Source: Sporichthyaceae bacterium (lineage in GTDB: Bacteria > Actinomycetota > Actinomycetes > Sporichthyales > Sporichthyaceae). Taken from it: DNA of 64,000 bases. The notes beneath the pieces are model-generated. The model had not been told where the DNA came from. It made no database searches and was given only the letters and a program-made list of their open reading frames with translations. Location of the stretch: assembly GCA_036269075.1 (NCBI GenBank), contig DATASX010000117.1:62001-126000 (forward strand), written 5' to 3'. Made by a program: the position numbers and the translations under genes. This document shows, one piece after another, positions 8,589 to 19,460 of this stretch. How positions within the stretch are numbered: the first letter of the stretch is position 1; each line of letters opens with the position of its first letter.

Positions 8589-9430
8589 CCCCGTCCGGGA
8601 TCATTCCTGGCGGCACGGTTCCCAGCCCGAACATCTGGGAGAACCCGGAGCTCTACGAACTCGAGAACACCGCCGTCGACCCGGACGGGGTGATCGAGGC
8701 CGCCATCGACGAACTGCTGTCCGACGGGGCGTCACTTGCCAATGCACCCGGAAGTACGCCGACGGAAAGAGCCTTCAGTCCTGCAATTGGCGTACTGGAG
8801 GGTGCACTTGGCAACGAAGCGGCACAGTTCCAGCGTGGCTGGGGTGACGTGCTCGACGTCGGCTGCGGCGCGGGATTCCACCTGCCCCGGCTGGCCGCGT
8901 GCGCCGACAGTGTGATCGGCGTCGAGCCGCACCCCGGACTGGCCGCCCGGGCCACGCGCCGGGTTGCCCAACTGAAGAATGTGACGGTCCGTCAGGGCAC
9001 GGCGCAGGGGTTGCCGGTGGCCGACGCTTCGATCGACCTGGCCCATGCCCGATGGGCCTACTTCTTCGGTCCCGGCTGCGAACCGGGCCTGCGCGAACTG
9101 TCCCGGGTGTGCCGGCGCGGCGCGGCGGTCGTGGTGCTGGACCACGACGCGACGCGGTCGTCGGTCGGCCGGTGGTTCGCCGCCGGGCTGCGGGAGGACG
9201 GGATCGAGCACGATCCGGACCGGCTGGAGCGGTTCTGGGCGCGCAACGGGTTCGTGCTGCGCCGGTTGGACGTGCGGTGGCGGTTCACCCGGCGCGAGGA
9301 TCTCGCGGCGGTGCTGGCGATCGAGTTCCCCGCCGGGGTGGTCCAGGCAGCGCTGGCTGAGGTCGACGAGCGGGGTGCCGGGTGGGACGTCGACGCTGCG
9401 GTGAACCTCTGGTTCCGTCGGTTCGGCTGA
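8585..9430 (+). CDS. Class I SAM-dependent methyltransferase with in-frame palindrome
   Basis: This 281-residue protein has a Rossmann methyltransferase core. Motif I is VLDVGCGAGFHLPRL, followed by VIGVEPHPGLA (motif II acidic residue) and VADASIDLAHARWAYFF. The target of methylation is unknown. It is the last gene of the purC operon, with a 4-nt overlap. The N-terminal segment of roughly residues 51-77 is encoded by an imperfect 79-bp inverted repeat (8737-8815) whose codon choice differs from the rest. It may be a small inserted element that kept the frame open, since it precedes the conserved fold and could form a linker. Confidence 0.83.
   Translation: MTPSGIIPGGTVPSPNIWENPELYELENTAVDPDGVIEAAIDELLSDGASLANAPGSTPTERAFSPAIGVLEGALGNEAAQFQRGWGDVLDVGCGAGFHLPRLAACADSVIGVEPHPGLAARATRRVAQLKNVTVRQGTAQGLPVADASIDLAHARWAYFFGPGCEPGLRELSRVCRRGAAVVVLDHDATRSSVGRWFAAGLREDGIEHDPDRLERFWARNGFVLRRLDVRWRFTRREDLAAVLAIEFPAGVVQAALAEVDERGAGWDVDAAVNLWFRRFG
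8737..8815. repeat. Imperfect inverted repeat inside methyltransferase gene
   Basis: The left arm at 8737-8761 starts TTGCCAATGCACCC and ends AAGTACGCC. The right arm at 8790-8815 is GGCGTAC...GGGTGCACTTGGCAA. They pair over about 25 bp with a few mismatches and one bulge. The inner 28 nt are less GC-rich than the surroundings. The length keeps the reading frame open. Confidence 0.7.
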
Positions 9431-9492
9431 CCTCCGCCTTACCCGGTGCACCCGCTCCCGCGCGGCACGCCGGAGTTGTCGGTGCCGGCAAA

Positions 9493-9498
9493 TAACGT
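9493..9498 (+). promoter_or_regulatory. Candidate -10 box for leaderless radA transcript
   Basis: TAACGT lies 6 nt before ATG 9505 with no Shine-Dalgarno sequence, matching the other leaderless candidates. Confidence 0.4.
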
Positions 9499-9504
9499 GG
9501 ACGC

Positions 9505-10917
9505 ATGGGGAAGCACAGCGAAATCTTCCGGTGCACCGACTGCGGCTGGCAGACCGGGAAGTGGGTCGGGCGCTGCGGCGGCTGCCAGGCCTGGAGCACG
9601 GTGTTGGCGATCGCGTCCGGGTCGCCCGGCGGTCGGCGGCCGAGCAGCCGTGCCTTCCCCCGGTCCCCGGCCCTGCCGATCGATCAGGTCAGCGTCACCG
9701 CCGCGCGGCACAATCCCAGCGGCGTCGCGGAGTTGGACCGGGTCCTCGGCGGCGGACTGGTCCCCGGCGCGGTCGTGCTGCTGGCCGGCGAGCCTGGCGT
9801 CGGCAAGTCCACGCTGCTGATCGAAGTCGCTGCGGCCACCGCCCGGCAGGGCGCGAAGGTGCTCTACGTGACCGGCGAGGAATCCGCCGCGCAGGTGCGG
9901 TTGCGGGCCGAGCGGGTCCGTGCCGTGGTCCCCAACCTGTACCTGGCGGCCGAGAACGACCTGGCCGCGATCGTCGAGCACGTCGACACCGTCGCCCCGG
10001 CGTTGCTGGTGGTCGACTCAGTGCAGACGGTCACCAGCGTCGAGGCCGAGGGCTCGGCCGGTGGCGTGGCCCAGGTCCGCGAGGTGGCCGGGGCGATCAC
10101 CCGGCTGGCCAAGGAACGCGGAATGTCGGCGCTGCTCGTCGGCCACGTCACCAAGGACGGCGCGATCGCCGGTCCCCGGATGCTCGAGCACCTGGTGGAC
10201 GTGGTGCTGCACTTCGAGGGCGAACGCGGCAGTCGGCTGCGGATGGTCCGGGGCGTGAAGAACCGCTACGGCCCGGCCGACGAGGTGGCCTGCTTCGAGA
10301 TGGCCGACGACGGCATCTTCGGACTGCCCGACCCGAGCGGGCTGTTCCTGTCCCGAGCCCCGGTGGCCGTGTCCGGCCAGTGCGTGACGGTGACGGTCGA
10401 GGGCCGGCGAGCTCTGGTGGTCGAGGTGCAGGCGTTGGTCGCGCCCAGTCCGGCGCCCGCGCCGCGGCGGGCCACGGCCGGGCTCGACCCGGCCCGGATC
10501 GCGCTGACCCTGGCGGTGCTGGAACGGCGTGCCCGGGTTCGCCTGCACGACAAGGACGTCTACACCTCGACGGTCGGCGGTGTGCGGCTCTCCGACCCGT
10601 GCGCGGATCTCGCGGTGGCGTTGGCGGTGGCCAGTGCGGCCGGAGACCAGCCGCTCCCCGTTGACATGGTGGCGCTCGGCGAGATCGGTCTGGCCGGTGA
10701 GCTGCGGCCGGCCAGCGGGATCACCGTGCGGTTGGCCGAGGCGGTTCGGCTGGGCTTCCGGCGGGCCCTGGTGCCGCCCGGTTGCGCGAGCAACGCCCCG
10801 GACGGGATGACGGTCCTCGAGGTCGGGACGTTGGCGGCTGCTTGGTCGGCGGCCGCAGCGGGTACAGCTGCAATTACGCCTGCGCGGCGCGGCGGCCAGC
10901 TCTCCGTGATCCAGTGA
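9505..10917 (+). CDS. radA: DNA repair protein RadA (branch-migration ATPase)
   Basis: This 470-residue protein is a RecA-like ATPase that helps process recombination intermediates. It has three parts. An N-terminal C4 zinc finger is [19 protein letters not shown] RecA-type core has Walker [10 protein letters not shown], Walker B region [10 protein letters not shown] and the RadA-specific KNRYG motif. The C-terminal part is a Lon-protease-like domain ([19 protein letters not shown]) that lacks protease activity in known RadA. Length matches the family. disA follows in the same orientation, a pairing conserved in Mycobacterium (radA-disA) and Bacillus, linking recombination with DNA-damage sensing. 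Confidence 0.96.
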   Translation: MGKHSEIFRCTDCGWQTGKWVGRCGGCQAWSTVLAIASGSPGGRRPSSRAFPRSPALPIDQVSVTAARHNPSGVAELDRVLGGGLVPGAVVLLAGEPGVGKSTLLIEVAAATARQGAKVLYVTGEESAAQVRLRAERVRAVVPNLYLAAENDLAAIVEHVDTVAPALLVVDSVQTVTSVEAEGSAGGVAQVREVAGAITRLAKERGMSALLVGHVTKDGAIAGPRMLEHLVDVVLHFEGERGSRLRMVRGVKNRYGPADEVACFEMADDGIFGLPDPSGLFLSRAPVAVSGQCVTVTVEGRRALVVEVQALVAPSPAPAPRRATAGLDPARIALTLAVLERRARVRLHDKDVYTSTVGGVRLSDPCADLAVALAVASAAGDQPLPVDMVALGEIGLAGELRPASGITVRLAEAVRLGFRRALVPPGCASNAPDGMTVLEVGTLAAAWSAAAAGTAAITPARRGGQLSVIQ

Positions 10918-11000
10918 CGGTGCGCAGTGGGACCGTCGTCAACGGCGCAGGTCGAAATCGGTTGGTCCGGTGTTCACCGCGAACGTCCTGGTAGCACAAG

Positions 11001-11006
11001 TAGAAT
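11001..11006 (+). promoter_or_regulatory. Candidate -10 box upstream of disA
   Basis: TAGAAT lies 33 nt before GTG 11039. If active, transcription would begin near 11013, which rules out the earlier in-frame start at 10970. Confidence 0.4.
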
Positions 11007-11038
11007 CTGGCCCCAACAGCCTTCCGACTCGGGGGAGC

Positions 11039-12139
11039 GTGTCAGCGATCGACCGGTCTGGCGCTGAGCACGAGGCGCTGCTGCGGGTGACGTTGGCCGC
11101 AGTGGCGCCGGGTACAGCGCTGCGCGAAGGCCTGGAGCGCATCGTGCGCGGCCACACCGGGGCGCTGATCGTCCTCGGCCACGACAAGACCGTCGAGGCG
11201 ATGTGCACCGGCGGGTTCGCCCTCGATGTCGAGTTCTCCGCGACCCGGCTGCGTGAGCTGGCGAAGATGGACGGTGCGATCGTCCTCGACCGCGACGCGA
11301 CGAAGATCGTCCGGGCCGCCGTGCACCTGATGCCGGACGCGAACATCCCGACGGCCGAGTCCGGCACCCGGCACCGCACCGCCGACCGCGTGTCCCGGCA
11401 GGTGGCCCTGCCGGTGATCTCGGTCAGCCAGTCGATGAACCTGATCGCGTTGTACCTGAACGGCAACCGGCACGTGCTGGAGGACTCCGGCGCGATCCTG
11501 GCCCGCGCCAACCAGGCGCTGGCCACTCTCGAGCGCTACAAGCTGCGCCTCGACGAGGTCGCCGGCACCCTCTCGGCCCTGGAGATAGAGGACCTGGTCA
11601 CGATCCGCGACGTCGCGGCCGTGGCGCAGCGACTGGAGATGGTGCGCCGGATCGCCGGTGAGATCGCGGGCTACGTGGTCGAGCTGGGCGCCGACGGCCG
11701 CCTGCTGGCCCTCCAGCTCGACGAGCTGATCTCCGGGGTCGACCCGGACCGCGAGCTGATCGCACGCGACTACTTGCCGCCCCAGTCCGGCCGCAGCAAG
11801 CTGACGGTGCAGGTGGTGCTCGACTCGCTGAACGGCCTCACCGCCGGTGACCTGCTCGATCTGACCACGGTGGCCCGCGCCCTCGGGCACGCGGCGTCGG
11901 CCGATGCCCTCGACGCCGCGGTCAGCCCTCGTGGATTCCGGCTGCTGGCAAAGGTCCCGCGTCTCCCCGCGCTGGTCATCGAGCGCCTGGTCGACCACTT
12001 CGGCGGGCTGCAGAAGCTCCTGGCCGCCAGCATCGACGACCTCCAGGCCGTGGAAGGCGTCGGGGAATCCCGAGCCCGCTCGGTGCGCGAGGGCCTGTCC
12101 CGCCTGGCCGAGTCATCGATCCTCGAGCGCTACGTCTGA
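11039..12139 (+). CDS. disA: DNA integrity scanning diadenylate cyclase DisA
   Basis: This 366-residue protein makes cyclic di-AMP from two ATP and scans DNA for branched structures. The N-terminal DAC domain shows GALIVLGHD, then the catalytic DGAIVLD (DGA motif) and the later [12 protein letters not shown] (RHR motif). A linker of helices follows. The C-terminal helix-hairpin-helix DNA-binding region is seen in [21 protein letters not shown] choose GTG 11039, giving [19 protein letters not shown], because it gives the usual DisA length and lies downstream of a -10 like TAGAAT. An in-frame start at 10970 would add 23 residues. A GGGGGAG stretch sits very close to the GTG. Confidence 0.94.
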   Translation: MSAIDRSGAEHEALLRVTLAAVAPGTALREGLERIVRGHTGALIVLGHDKTVEAMCTGGFALDVEFSATRLRELAKMDGAIVLDRDATKIVRAAVHLMPDANIPTAESGTRHRTADRVSRQVALPVISVSQSMNLIALYLNGNRHVLEDSGAILARANQALATLERYKLRLDEVAGTLSALEIEDLVTIRDVAAVAQRLEMVRRIAGEIAGYVVELGADGRLLALQLDELISGVDPDRELIARDYLPPQSGRSKLTVQVVLDSLNGLTAGDLLDLTTVARALGHAASADALDAAVSPRGFRLLAKVPRLPALVIERLVDHFGGLQKLLAASIDDLQAVEGVGESRARSVREGLSRLAESSILERYV

Positions 12140-12142
12140 GCG

Positions 12143-12213
12143 CTGCGATCATCGATGATCGCAGGGCGCACTCTCATACGCGCAGGGCGCACTCTCATAC
12201 GCGAGGCGTCAGA
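12143..12213 (-). repeat. Intergenic repeat module, copy 1 (21-nt period plus GATCATCGATGAT)
   Basis: Read on the minus strand, two 21-nt units starting GCGTATGAGAGTGC are followed by GATCATCGATGAT. The last part is inside a perfect 22-bp palindrome at 12143-12164. Related copies lie at 27491-27551 and 57690-57758. Here the copy fills the gap between the convergent disA and the anchored secreted protein gene, so it may also end both transcripts. Confidence 0.75.
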
Positions 12214-12222
12214 TTCAGGCTC

Positions 12223-13032
12223 TCAGCGGATGCGGAAGACGACCTTCTTCTGGGCCTTCACGCCGGCGGCGGAGCCGTCGAGGGTGTAGGTGCCGGGGCG
12301 GGCGTCGGAGTCGCCGGTGGCGCAGCCTGGCTTCGAGCGTGACCGGTTCCAGATCGAGCGGCCCCAGAGCTTCTGGCCGGGGGCCAGGGTGCGGATGTCG
12401 TGGGCGCCCTTGCCCTGACAGTCCCGCGACGACCAGATCCGGTCCGGCCCGGAGCGGACGGTGAACGACAGCGCGATCGAGCCCAGGTCGACCCGGCAGG
12501 GAGCGTTCCCGATGTTGCTGATGCCGATGTAGAACTTCGGCTTGCTCGACTCGGAGTAGCTCTTCGAGTCAGCGCGCAGTTCGACGCCGAGGTCGTTCTT
12601 GGCGCACCGCGGAATCGCCGGTGGGGCCGCTGGTGCAACGGCGGTCGGGACGGCGGCAGCGGGGGCCGCCGTCTTGCCCTTGCCGGGCTTCACCGTCGCG
12701 CCCGGCTTGGCCGGCACGGCGCCCGCCGGGGACGGCAACGGCGTGACCGCGTAGGCCGAGGTCGTGTTGGCGCCCGGCATCGCCAGGGCGCCGGTCGGCG
12801 CCCCAGTGGGTGCGCCGGTCGGCGCGGCGGCGACGGTCGGGGTCGGGGTCGGGGTCGGTGTGTAGGTGTCGGTCACCGGCACCGCCGGGAGTTTCCGCGT
12901 CGAGACCTGCAGGTGCGGCGGGCCACTGCTCGCGCACGAATGGACCAGCATGAGCAGGCCGACGGAAGCGGCGGCCGTCAAAATTGCACGCCGGCGCCAG
13001 TAGACGGAACGAGGACGCGTCGCGGTAGTCAT
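12223..13032 (-). CDS. Membrane-anchored extracytoplasmic protein with TP-rich linker
   Basis: This 269-residue protein has a basic N-terminus and one hydrophobic segment at about residues 15-32 (AILTAAASVGLLMLVHSC), which could be an anchor or a signal peptide. The Cys at about residue 32 may be lipidated, though the lipobox is poor. A low-complexity linker rich in Thr, Pro and Ala (TPTPTPTPT near 56) follows. The C-terminal domain (from about residue 140) has four cysteines and an Ig-like beta pattern reminiscent of DUF4232-type domains. The role is unknown. Its place next to disA parallels mycobacterial Rv3587c. The gene starts just after the clpC terminator. Confidence 0.65.
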   Translation of the reverse strand: MTTATRPRSVYWRRRAILTAAASVGLLMLVHSCASSGPPHLQVSTRKLPAVPVTDTYTPTPTPTPTVAAAPTGAPTGAPTGALAMPGANTTSAYAVTPLPSPAGAVPAKPGATVKPGKGKTAAPAAAVPTAVAPAAPPAIPRCAKNDLGVELRADSKSYSESSKPKFYIGISNIGNAPCRVDLGSIALSFTVRSGPDRIWSSRDCQGKGAHDIRTLAPGQKLWGRSIWNRSRSKPGCATGDSDARPGTYTLDGSAAGVKAQKKVVFRIR

Positions 13033-13039
13033 GGCAATT

Positions 13040-13081
13040 GAAAATTAGAACGACGCGCCCCCCGAGATCGGGAGGCGCGCC
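13040..13081 (-). terminator. Rho-independent terminator of clpC
   Basis: On the minus strand GGCGCGCCTCCC pairs with GGGGGGCGCGTC across a short loop and is followed by TTCTAATTTT. It begins 22 nt after the clpC stop and ends just before the next gene. Confidence 0.8.
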
Positions 13082-13102
13082 GTTGCGTCAGGTGCGGAAG
13101 GG

Positions 13103-15601
<2,499 letters not shown>

Positions 15602-15982
15602 ATGGCAGCGCTCCTACTGTGCCTGACGTTGCCAGAGGCAAACCTGGGCTGCTCGGCGGCGATGGGTGGAGCATTCCATCCAACGCCTGTCATCACTGTA
15701 TCCGTGACCCGTTGGTGACGTCTGGTCGCCGGATGCGGTGGTCGGATCCCCCCGGACCACCGCCTGCGGTCACGGCGTACGACGTCAACGGCACGAGCCG
15801 ACGGTTTCTTCCCGATACTTCGCGGCCGGCGCCCGGGCGGATCGGGCCGGGCCTGGCGGACCGGGGCGAAACGGGCGGCAGATCGATTTACCTGAAGCCT
15901 CCCCGCCGGGAACTGGACGTCTGCTCGGGCCGGCGCCGCGCCACGGGCACGAGGCTGCCGGTGGGCGGGAGTGAGTTTCATG
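15602..15982. other. Intergenic region upstream of clpC
   Basis: About 380 bp between the clpC start and the lsr2 terminator. The short open frames here have no recognisable protein features. The AT-richer part near 15660-15720 holds GTGAC direct repeats and a TACAGT sequence that could be a clpC -10 box. I see no RNA gene. Confidence 0.5.
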
Positions 15983-16025
15983 AAAAACGCCGGTCGGGGC
16001 ACCGCCTGCGGCGGGCCCCGACCGG
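15983..16025 (-). terminator. Rho-independent terminator of lsr2
   Basis: On the minus strand CCGGTCGGGGC (16025-16015) and GCCCCGACCGG (16000-15990) form a perfect 11-bp stem, followed by GTTTTTC. It starts 15 nt after the lsr2 stop codon. Confidence 0.85.
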
Positions 16026-16039
16026 TTGGTTGCTACGTC

Positions 16040-16381
16040 TTATTTGTGCGCGTTGTTGTACGCCTCGATGATCGTGGCCGGAATGCGCCCACGCTCGCTC
16101 ACGTCGAGGCCCTTCTTACGCGCCCATTCCCGGATGTCCGAGGTGTTCGCCGAACCGGAACGCGCGGCGGGCTTGGCGCCGACGGCGCGACCCCGAGCCG
16201 CCCGGCCACCGACCCGGCGACCGGAACCGATGTAAAGCGCGAGAGCGTCGCGCAGCTTGCCCGCGTTCTTGGCCGACAGGTCGATCTCGTACGCGACACC
16301 GTCGAGCGAGAACGACACCGTCTCCTCGGCCTCGCTGCCGTCGAGGTCGTCCTCAAGAAAGACGAGGGTCTTTGATGCCAT
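16040..16381 (-). CDS. lsr2: Nucleoid-associated protein Lsr2
   Basis: This 113-residue DNA-bridging protein silences AT-rich and horizontally acquired genes in actinobacteria. The N-terminal dimerisation domain begins MASKTLVFLEDDLDGSEAEE and continues through VSFSLDGVAYEIDLS. A basic Gly/Ala-rich linker joins it to the C-terminal DNA-binding domain IREWARKKGLDVSERGR, where RGR is the AT-hook-like minor groove reader. I use ATG 16381 and not the frame-extended start at 16432, since all Lsr2 proteins start with MAxK. The upstream sequence is AT-richer than its surroundings, consistent with self-regulation. This gene may matter for silencing the ini/polysaccharide block downstream in the map. 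Confidence 0.96.
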   Translation of the reverse strand: MASKTLVFLEDDLDGSEAEETVSFSLDGVAYEIDLSAKNAGKLRDALALYIGSGRRVGGRAARGRAVGAKPAARSGSANTSDIREWARKKGLDVSERGRIPATIIEAYNNAHK

Positions 16382-16493
16382 GGCGGGGATTCCCCTGCTC
16401 TCGCTCGTTGTCCTGGATGGCGAAGCCGGCACGCACCGCGTGCGGGAAAAGCAAACCAGGATTTGCGTCTTTCGGCAAATGTGCCGCGCGACA

Positions 16494-16988
16494 CTAGAGC
16501 GTCAGCAGCATCCGCGAGTTGCCCAGAGTGTTCGGCTTCACTCGTTCCAGATCGAGGAACTCCGCAACGCCTTCGTCGTACGACTTCAGAATCTGCTCGA
16601 ACACCTCGTGCTCGACCGGCACATCGTCGATCACGACGAAACCGTGTTTGGAGAAGAATTCGGCCTCGAAGGTCAGACAGAAGAGTCGACGTACGCCGAG
16701 TTCGCGGGCAGCGGCAATCAACTGTTGCAGCAGCAGATGCCCGAGTCCGGTACCGCGCAATTGGGGTACGACCGCAAGCGTGCGGACCTCGGCGAGATCC
16801 TCCCACATCACGTGAACCGCGCCGCAGCCGACGACCGCGCCCTCGTGGACGGCCACCCAGAATTCCTGGACATCCTCGTAGAGCTTCACCAACGGCTTGG
16901 ACAGCAGGATCCGCTCATCGGCATAAGCGTCGATGAACGCCCGGATCGCCCGGACGTCGGAGGTCCGGGCGCGGCGCAGTTCACTCAC
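16494..16988 (-). CDS. argA: Amino-acid N-acetyltransferase (N-acetylglutamate synthase, ArgA type)
   Basis: This 164-residue GNAT protein closely resembles the short actinobacterial ArgA (M. tuberculosis Rv2747), which makes N-acetylglutamate for arginine synthesis. Shared features are the opening RRARTSDVRAIRAFID, the acetyl-CoA loop VPQLRGTGLGHLLLQQL, LFCLTFEAEFFSKHGF and the ending LDLERVKPNTLGNSRMLL. The start is GTG 16988, overlapping the lysS stop as GTGA, so it is translated with lysS. The open frame continues far upstream antisense to lysS, but that part is an artefact. In mycobacteria argA is elsewhere; here it is inserted between lysS and lsr2. Confidence 0.88.
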   Translation of the reverse strand: MSELRRARTSDVRAIRAFIDAYADERILLSKPLVKLYEDVQEFWVAVHEGAVVGCGAVHVMWEDLAEVRTLAVVPQLRGTGLGHLLLQQLIAAARELGVRRLFCLTFEAEFFSKHGFVVIDDVPVEHEVFEQILKSYDEGVAEFLDLERVKPNTLGNSRMLLTL

Positions 16989-18505
16989 GAGCCGACCTGG
17001 CCCTGCGGACGCACGAACGGGAACAGCACGGTCTGTCGGATGCTGGCACCGGTGAACATCATGAGCAGTCGATCCACGCCCATGCCCATTCCACCGGTCG
17101 GCGGCATTGCGTACTCCAGGGCACGCAGAAAATCCTCGTCCAACTGCATCGCCTCGGGATCTCCGCCGGCGGCGAGCAGCGATTGCGCGGTGAACCGAGC
17201 GCGTTGCTCGACCGGGTCGATCAACTCCGAGTACGCAGTGCCGATCTCGTGGCCGAATGCGACCAGGTCCCACCGTTCGGCCAGCCGCGGGTCGATGCGA
17301 TGCGCCCGGGTCAACGGAGAGACCTCGGTCGGGAAATCCCGATAGAACGTCGGCAGCACAGTGTGCTCCTCGAGCAGTCGTTCGTACATCTCGAGAATGA
17401 CCTGGCCGCGATTCCACGCCGGATCGAGGGGGACCTCGGCCTTCTCGCACACCCCGACCAGTTCGGCCAGCGGTGTGTCGGCGGTGATCGTGACCCCGAG
17501 AACCTCCGAGAGGCCCTCGTTGACGGTGACCGAACGCCATTCGCCGCCGATGTCGTACTCGTCGTCGCCGTGCCGGATGACCGTGGAACCGAGCGAGTCC
17601 CGCGCCGCATTCTGGATGAGCCGACGGGTCAGTTCAGCCATCGAGTTGTAGTCGCCGTACGCCTCGTAGGCCTCGAGCATCGTGAACTCTGGATTGTGGC
17701 TGGCGTCGACGCCCTCGTTCCGGAAATTCCGATTGATCTCGAAGACCTTCTCCACCCCGCCGACCGCCAGTCGCTTGAGGTACAACTCCGGGGCGATCCG
17801 CAGGTACAGGTCGACGTCGTAGGCGTTGATGTGGGTCACGAACGGGCGGGCGTTCGCCCCGCCGTGGATGGCCTGGAGCATCGGCGTCTCGACCTCGAGA
17901 TAACCGGCGTCGGCCAGCGTGTTCCGCAGCGAGCGGACGGCGTCGCTGCGCAGCGCCAGCATCCGGCGGGCCTCGGGGTTCACGATCAGGTCGACATAGC
18001 GCTGCCGGACCAACGCCTCCGCGTCGGACAGGCCCTTGTGCTTGTCCGGCAGCGGCCGCAGGCACTTCGCGGTCAGCGCCCAGGAGTCGGCCAGCACCGA
18101 CAACTCACCACGCTTGGAGGTGATCACCTCGCCGGTGATACCGACGTGGTCGCCGAGGTCGACGTCGGTCTTCCAGGCCGCCAGCGCCTCCTCCCCGACG
18201 CGGTCCAAGGACAGCATCACCTGGAGGTCGCCGGTGCCGTCCCGCAGCGTCGCGAAGCACAGCTTCCCCCCGGTGCGGGACAACAGCACGCGGCCGGCGA
18301 TCCCGACGGTCTGTCCGGTCGACACGTCCGGTCCAAGGCCCGGGTGGGCGGCGATCACCTCGGCGATCGAGGAGGTGCGCGGGTAACCGACCGGGTACGG
18401 CTCCCGCCCGGCGGCGCGGATCCGGTCCAACTTCTCGCGCCGGATCCGGATCTGCTCCGGGGTGTCCGCGCCTGCCGTCAATGCTTCGTCGTTCGCCTCA
18501 TTCAC
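16985..18505 (-). CDS. lysS: Lysyl-tRNA synthetase, class II
   Basis: This protein of about 506 residues charges tRNA-Lys. An N-terminal OB-fold (VGIAGRVLLSRTGGKLCFATL) precedes the class II catalytic core. Motif 1 lies around YLEVETPMLQ. Motif 2 is FEINRNFRNEGVDASHNPEFT. Motif 3 lies near the C-terminus at GGMGMGVDRLLM. I prefer the second GTG (18505) because TAACCT is exactly 6 nt upstream, matching the leaderless pattern; GTG 18511 two codons earlier is in frame and immediately follows the box. It is coupled to argA by a 4-nt overlap and separated from coaX by a region with nested inverted repeats. Confidence 0.95.
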   Translation of the reverse strand: MNEANDEALTAGADTPEQIRIRREKLDRIRAAGREPYPVGYPRTSSIAEVIAAHPGLGPDVSTGQTVGIAGRVLLSRTGGKLCFATLRDGTGDLQVMLSLDRVGEEALAAWKTDVDLGDHVGITGEVITSKRGELSVLADSWALTAKCLRPLPDKHKGLSDAEALVRQRYVDLIVNPEARRMLALRSDAVRSLRNTLADAGYLEVETPMLQAIHGGANARPFVTHINAYDVDLYLRIAPELYLKRLAVGGVEKVFEINRNFRNEGVDASHNPEFTMLEAYEAYGDYNSMAELTRRLIQNAARDSLGSTVIRHGDDEYDIGGEWRSVTVNEGLSEVLGVTITADTPLAELVGVCEKAEVPLDPAWNRGQVILEMYERLLEEHTVLPTFYRDFPTEVSPLTRAHRIDPRLAERWDLVAFGHEIGTAYSELIDPVEQRARFTAQSLLAAGGDPEAMQLDEDFLRALEYAMPPTGGMGMGVDRLLMMFTGASIRQTVLFPFVRPQGQVGS

Positions 18506-18511
18506 CGGCAC

Positions 18512-18517
18512 AGGTTA
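18512..18517 (-). promoter_or_regulatory. Candidate -10 box for leaderless lysS transcript
   Basis: TAACCT on the minus strand, 6 nt before GTG 18505. Confidence 0.4.
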
Positions 18518-18548
18518 GCGATCCCGGCCAGCGCCCTGGGCGGTTGCA

Positions 18549-18636
18549 GTCGTCGACCGTAAACCGTGCCTGTCGGGAGTAAACCCTGCCTGTCGGTCGA
18601 AATAACGGCCGACAGGCAGGGCTAAAGGTCGACGAC
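18549..18636. repeat. Nested inverted repeat between coaX and lysS
   Basis: Outer arms GTCGTCGACC (18549-18558) and GGTCGACGAC (18627-18636) are perfect. Inner arms CCTGCCTGTCGG (18585-18596) and CCGACAGGCAGG (18609-18620) are perfect with a 12-nt loop. A further copy of GTGCCTGTCGG at about 18566-18576 gives an alternative pairing partner. The structure could end coaX transcription or switch between two folds upstream of lysS. Confidence 0.7.
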
Positions 18637-18677
18637 CGCAAAACAAGCGCGGGTGTTCCCGGGTTGCGGCCGGCGGG

Positions 18678-19460
18678 TCAGAGTGCGGCGTTGCGCTCGA
18701 AGATCAGGCGCAGCCCGATCAACGTCAGCCACGGCTCGTGCTTGTCGATGCTCCCGGCTTCGCCGAGCACGACCGGGGCCAGGCCACCGGTGGCGACCAC
18801 GGTCACCGAGTCGGGGTCGTCGGAGAGTTCCTCGGCCATCCGATCGACGATCCGGTCGACCTGACCGGCGAAGCCGTAGAGGATGCCGGACTGCATCGCC
18901 TCGACGGTGCTCTTGCCGATCACCGACCGCGGCCGGGCCATCTCGACCTTGCGCAGTTGGGCGCCCCGGGCGCCGAGGGCCTCGACGGAGATCTCGATGC
19001 CCGGCGCGATCGCCCCCCCGACGTACTCGCCGCGGGCGCTGACCGCGTCGAAGGTCGTCGCCGTGCCGAAGTCCACGACGATGCACGGCCCGCCGTACAG
19101 GTGCGCGGCGGCCAGGGCGTTGACGATCCGGTCGGCGCCGACCTCCTTCGGGTTGTCCATCAGCACGGGCACGCCGGTCCGTACGCCGGGTTCGACGACC
19201 ACCGTCGGCACGTCCGGGTAGTGCCGCCGGGCCAGCTCGCGCATCTCGTGCAGGACGGCCGGGACGGTGGAGCAGATCGAGATCCCCGAGACCACCTCGG
19301 AGTCGTCGCCGACGTGCTGCAACAGCGACCGCACGGTGACCGCGAGTTCGTCGGCGGTCCGGCGCGACTCGGTGGAGATCCGCCAGGTCTGGTAGATCAC
19401 GCCCGCGTCGAACAGCCCCAGCACGGTGTGGGTGTTCCCGACGTCGATGGTCAACAGCAT
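18678..19460 (-). CDS. coaX: Type III pantothenate kinase
   Basis: This 260-residue enzyme phosphorylates pantothenate, the first step of CoA synthesis from vitamin B5. It has the ASKHA fold: MLLTIDVGNTHTVLGLFD carries the phosphate-binding DVGNT motif, GADRIVNALAA lines the active site and VVDFGTATTFDAV is the second phosphate motif. Length fits CoaX. Its ATG overlaps the nadBC stop. It ends a run panC, panD, nadBC, coaX, so pantothenate made by PanC can be activated by the product of the same operon. The equivalent in M. tuberculosis is Rv3600c, in the same gene order. Confidence 0.95.
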   Translation of the reverse strand: MLLTIDVGNTHTVLGLFDAGVIYQTWRISTESRRTADELAVTVRSLLQHVGDDSEVVSGISICSTVPAVLHEMRELARRHYPDVPTVVVEPGVRTGVPVLMDNPKEVGADRIVNALAAAHLYGGPCIVVDFGTATTFDAVSARGEYVGGAIAPGIEISVEALGARGAQLRKVEMARPRSVIGKSTVEAMQSGILYGFAGQVDRIVDRMAEELSDDPDSVTVVATGGLAPVVLGEAGSIDKHEPWLTLIGLRLIFERNAAL

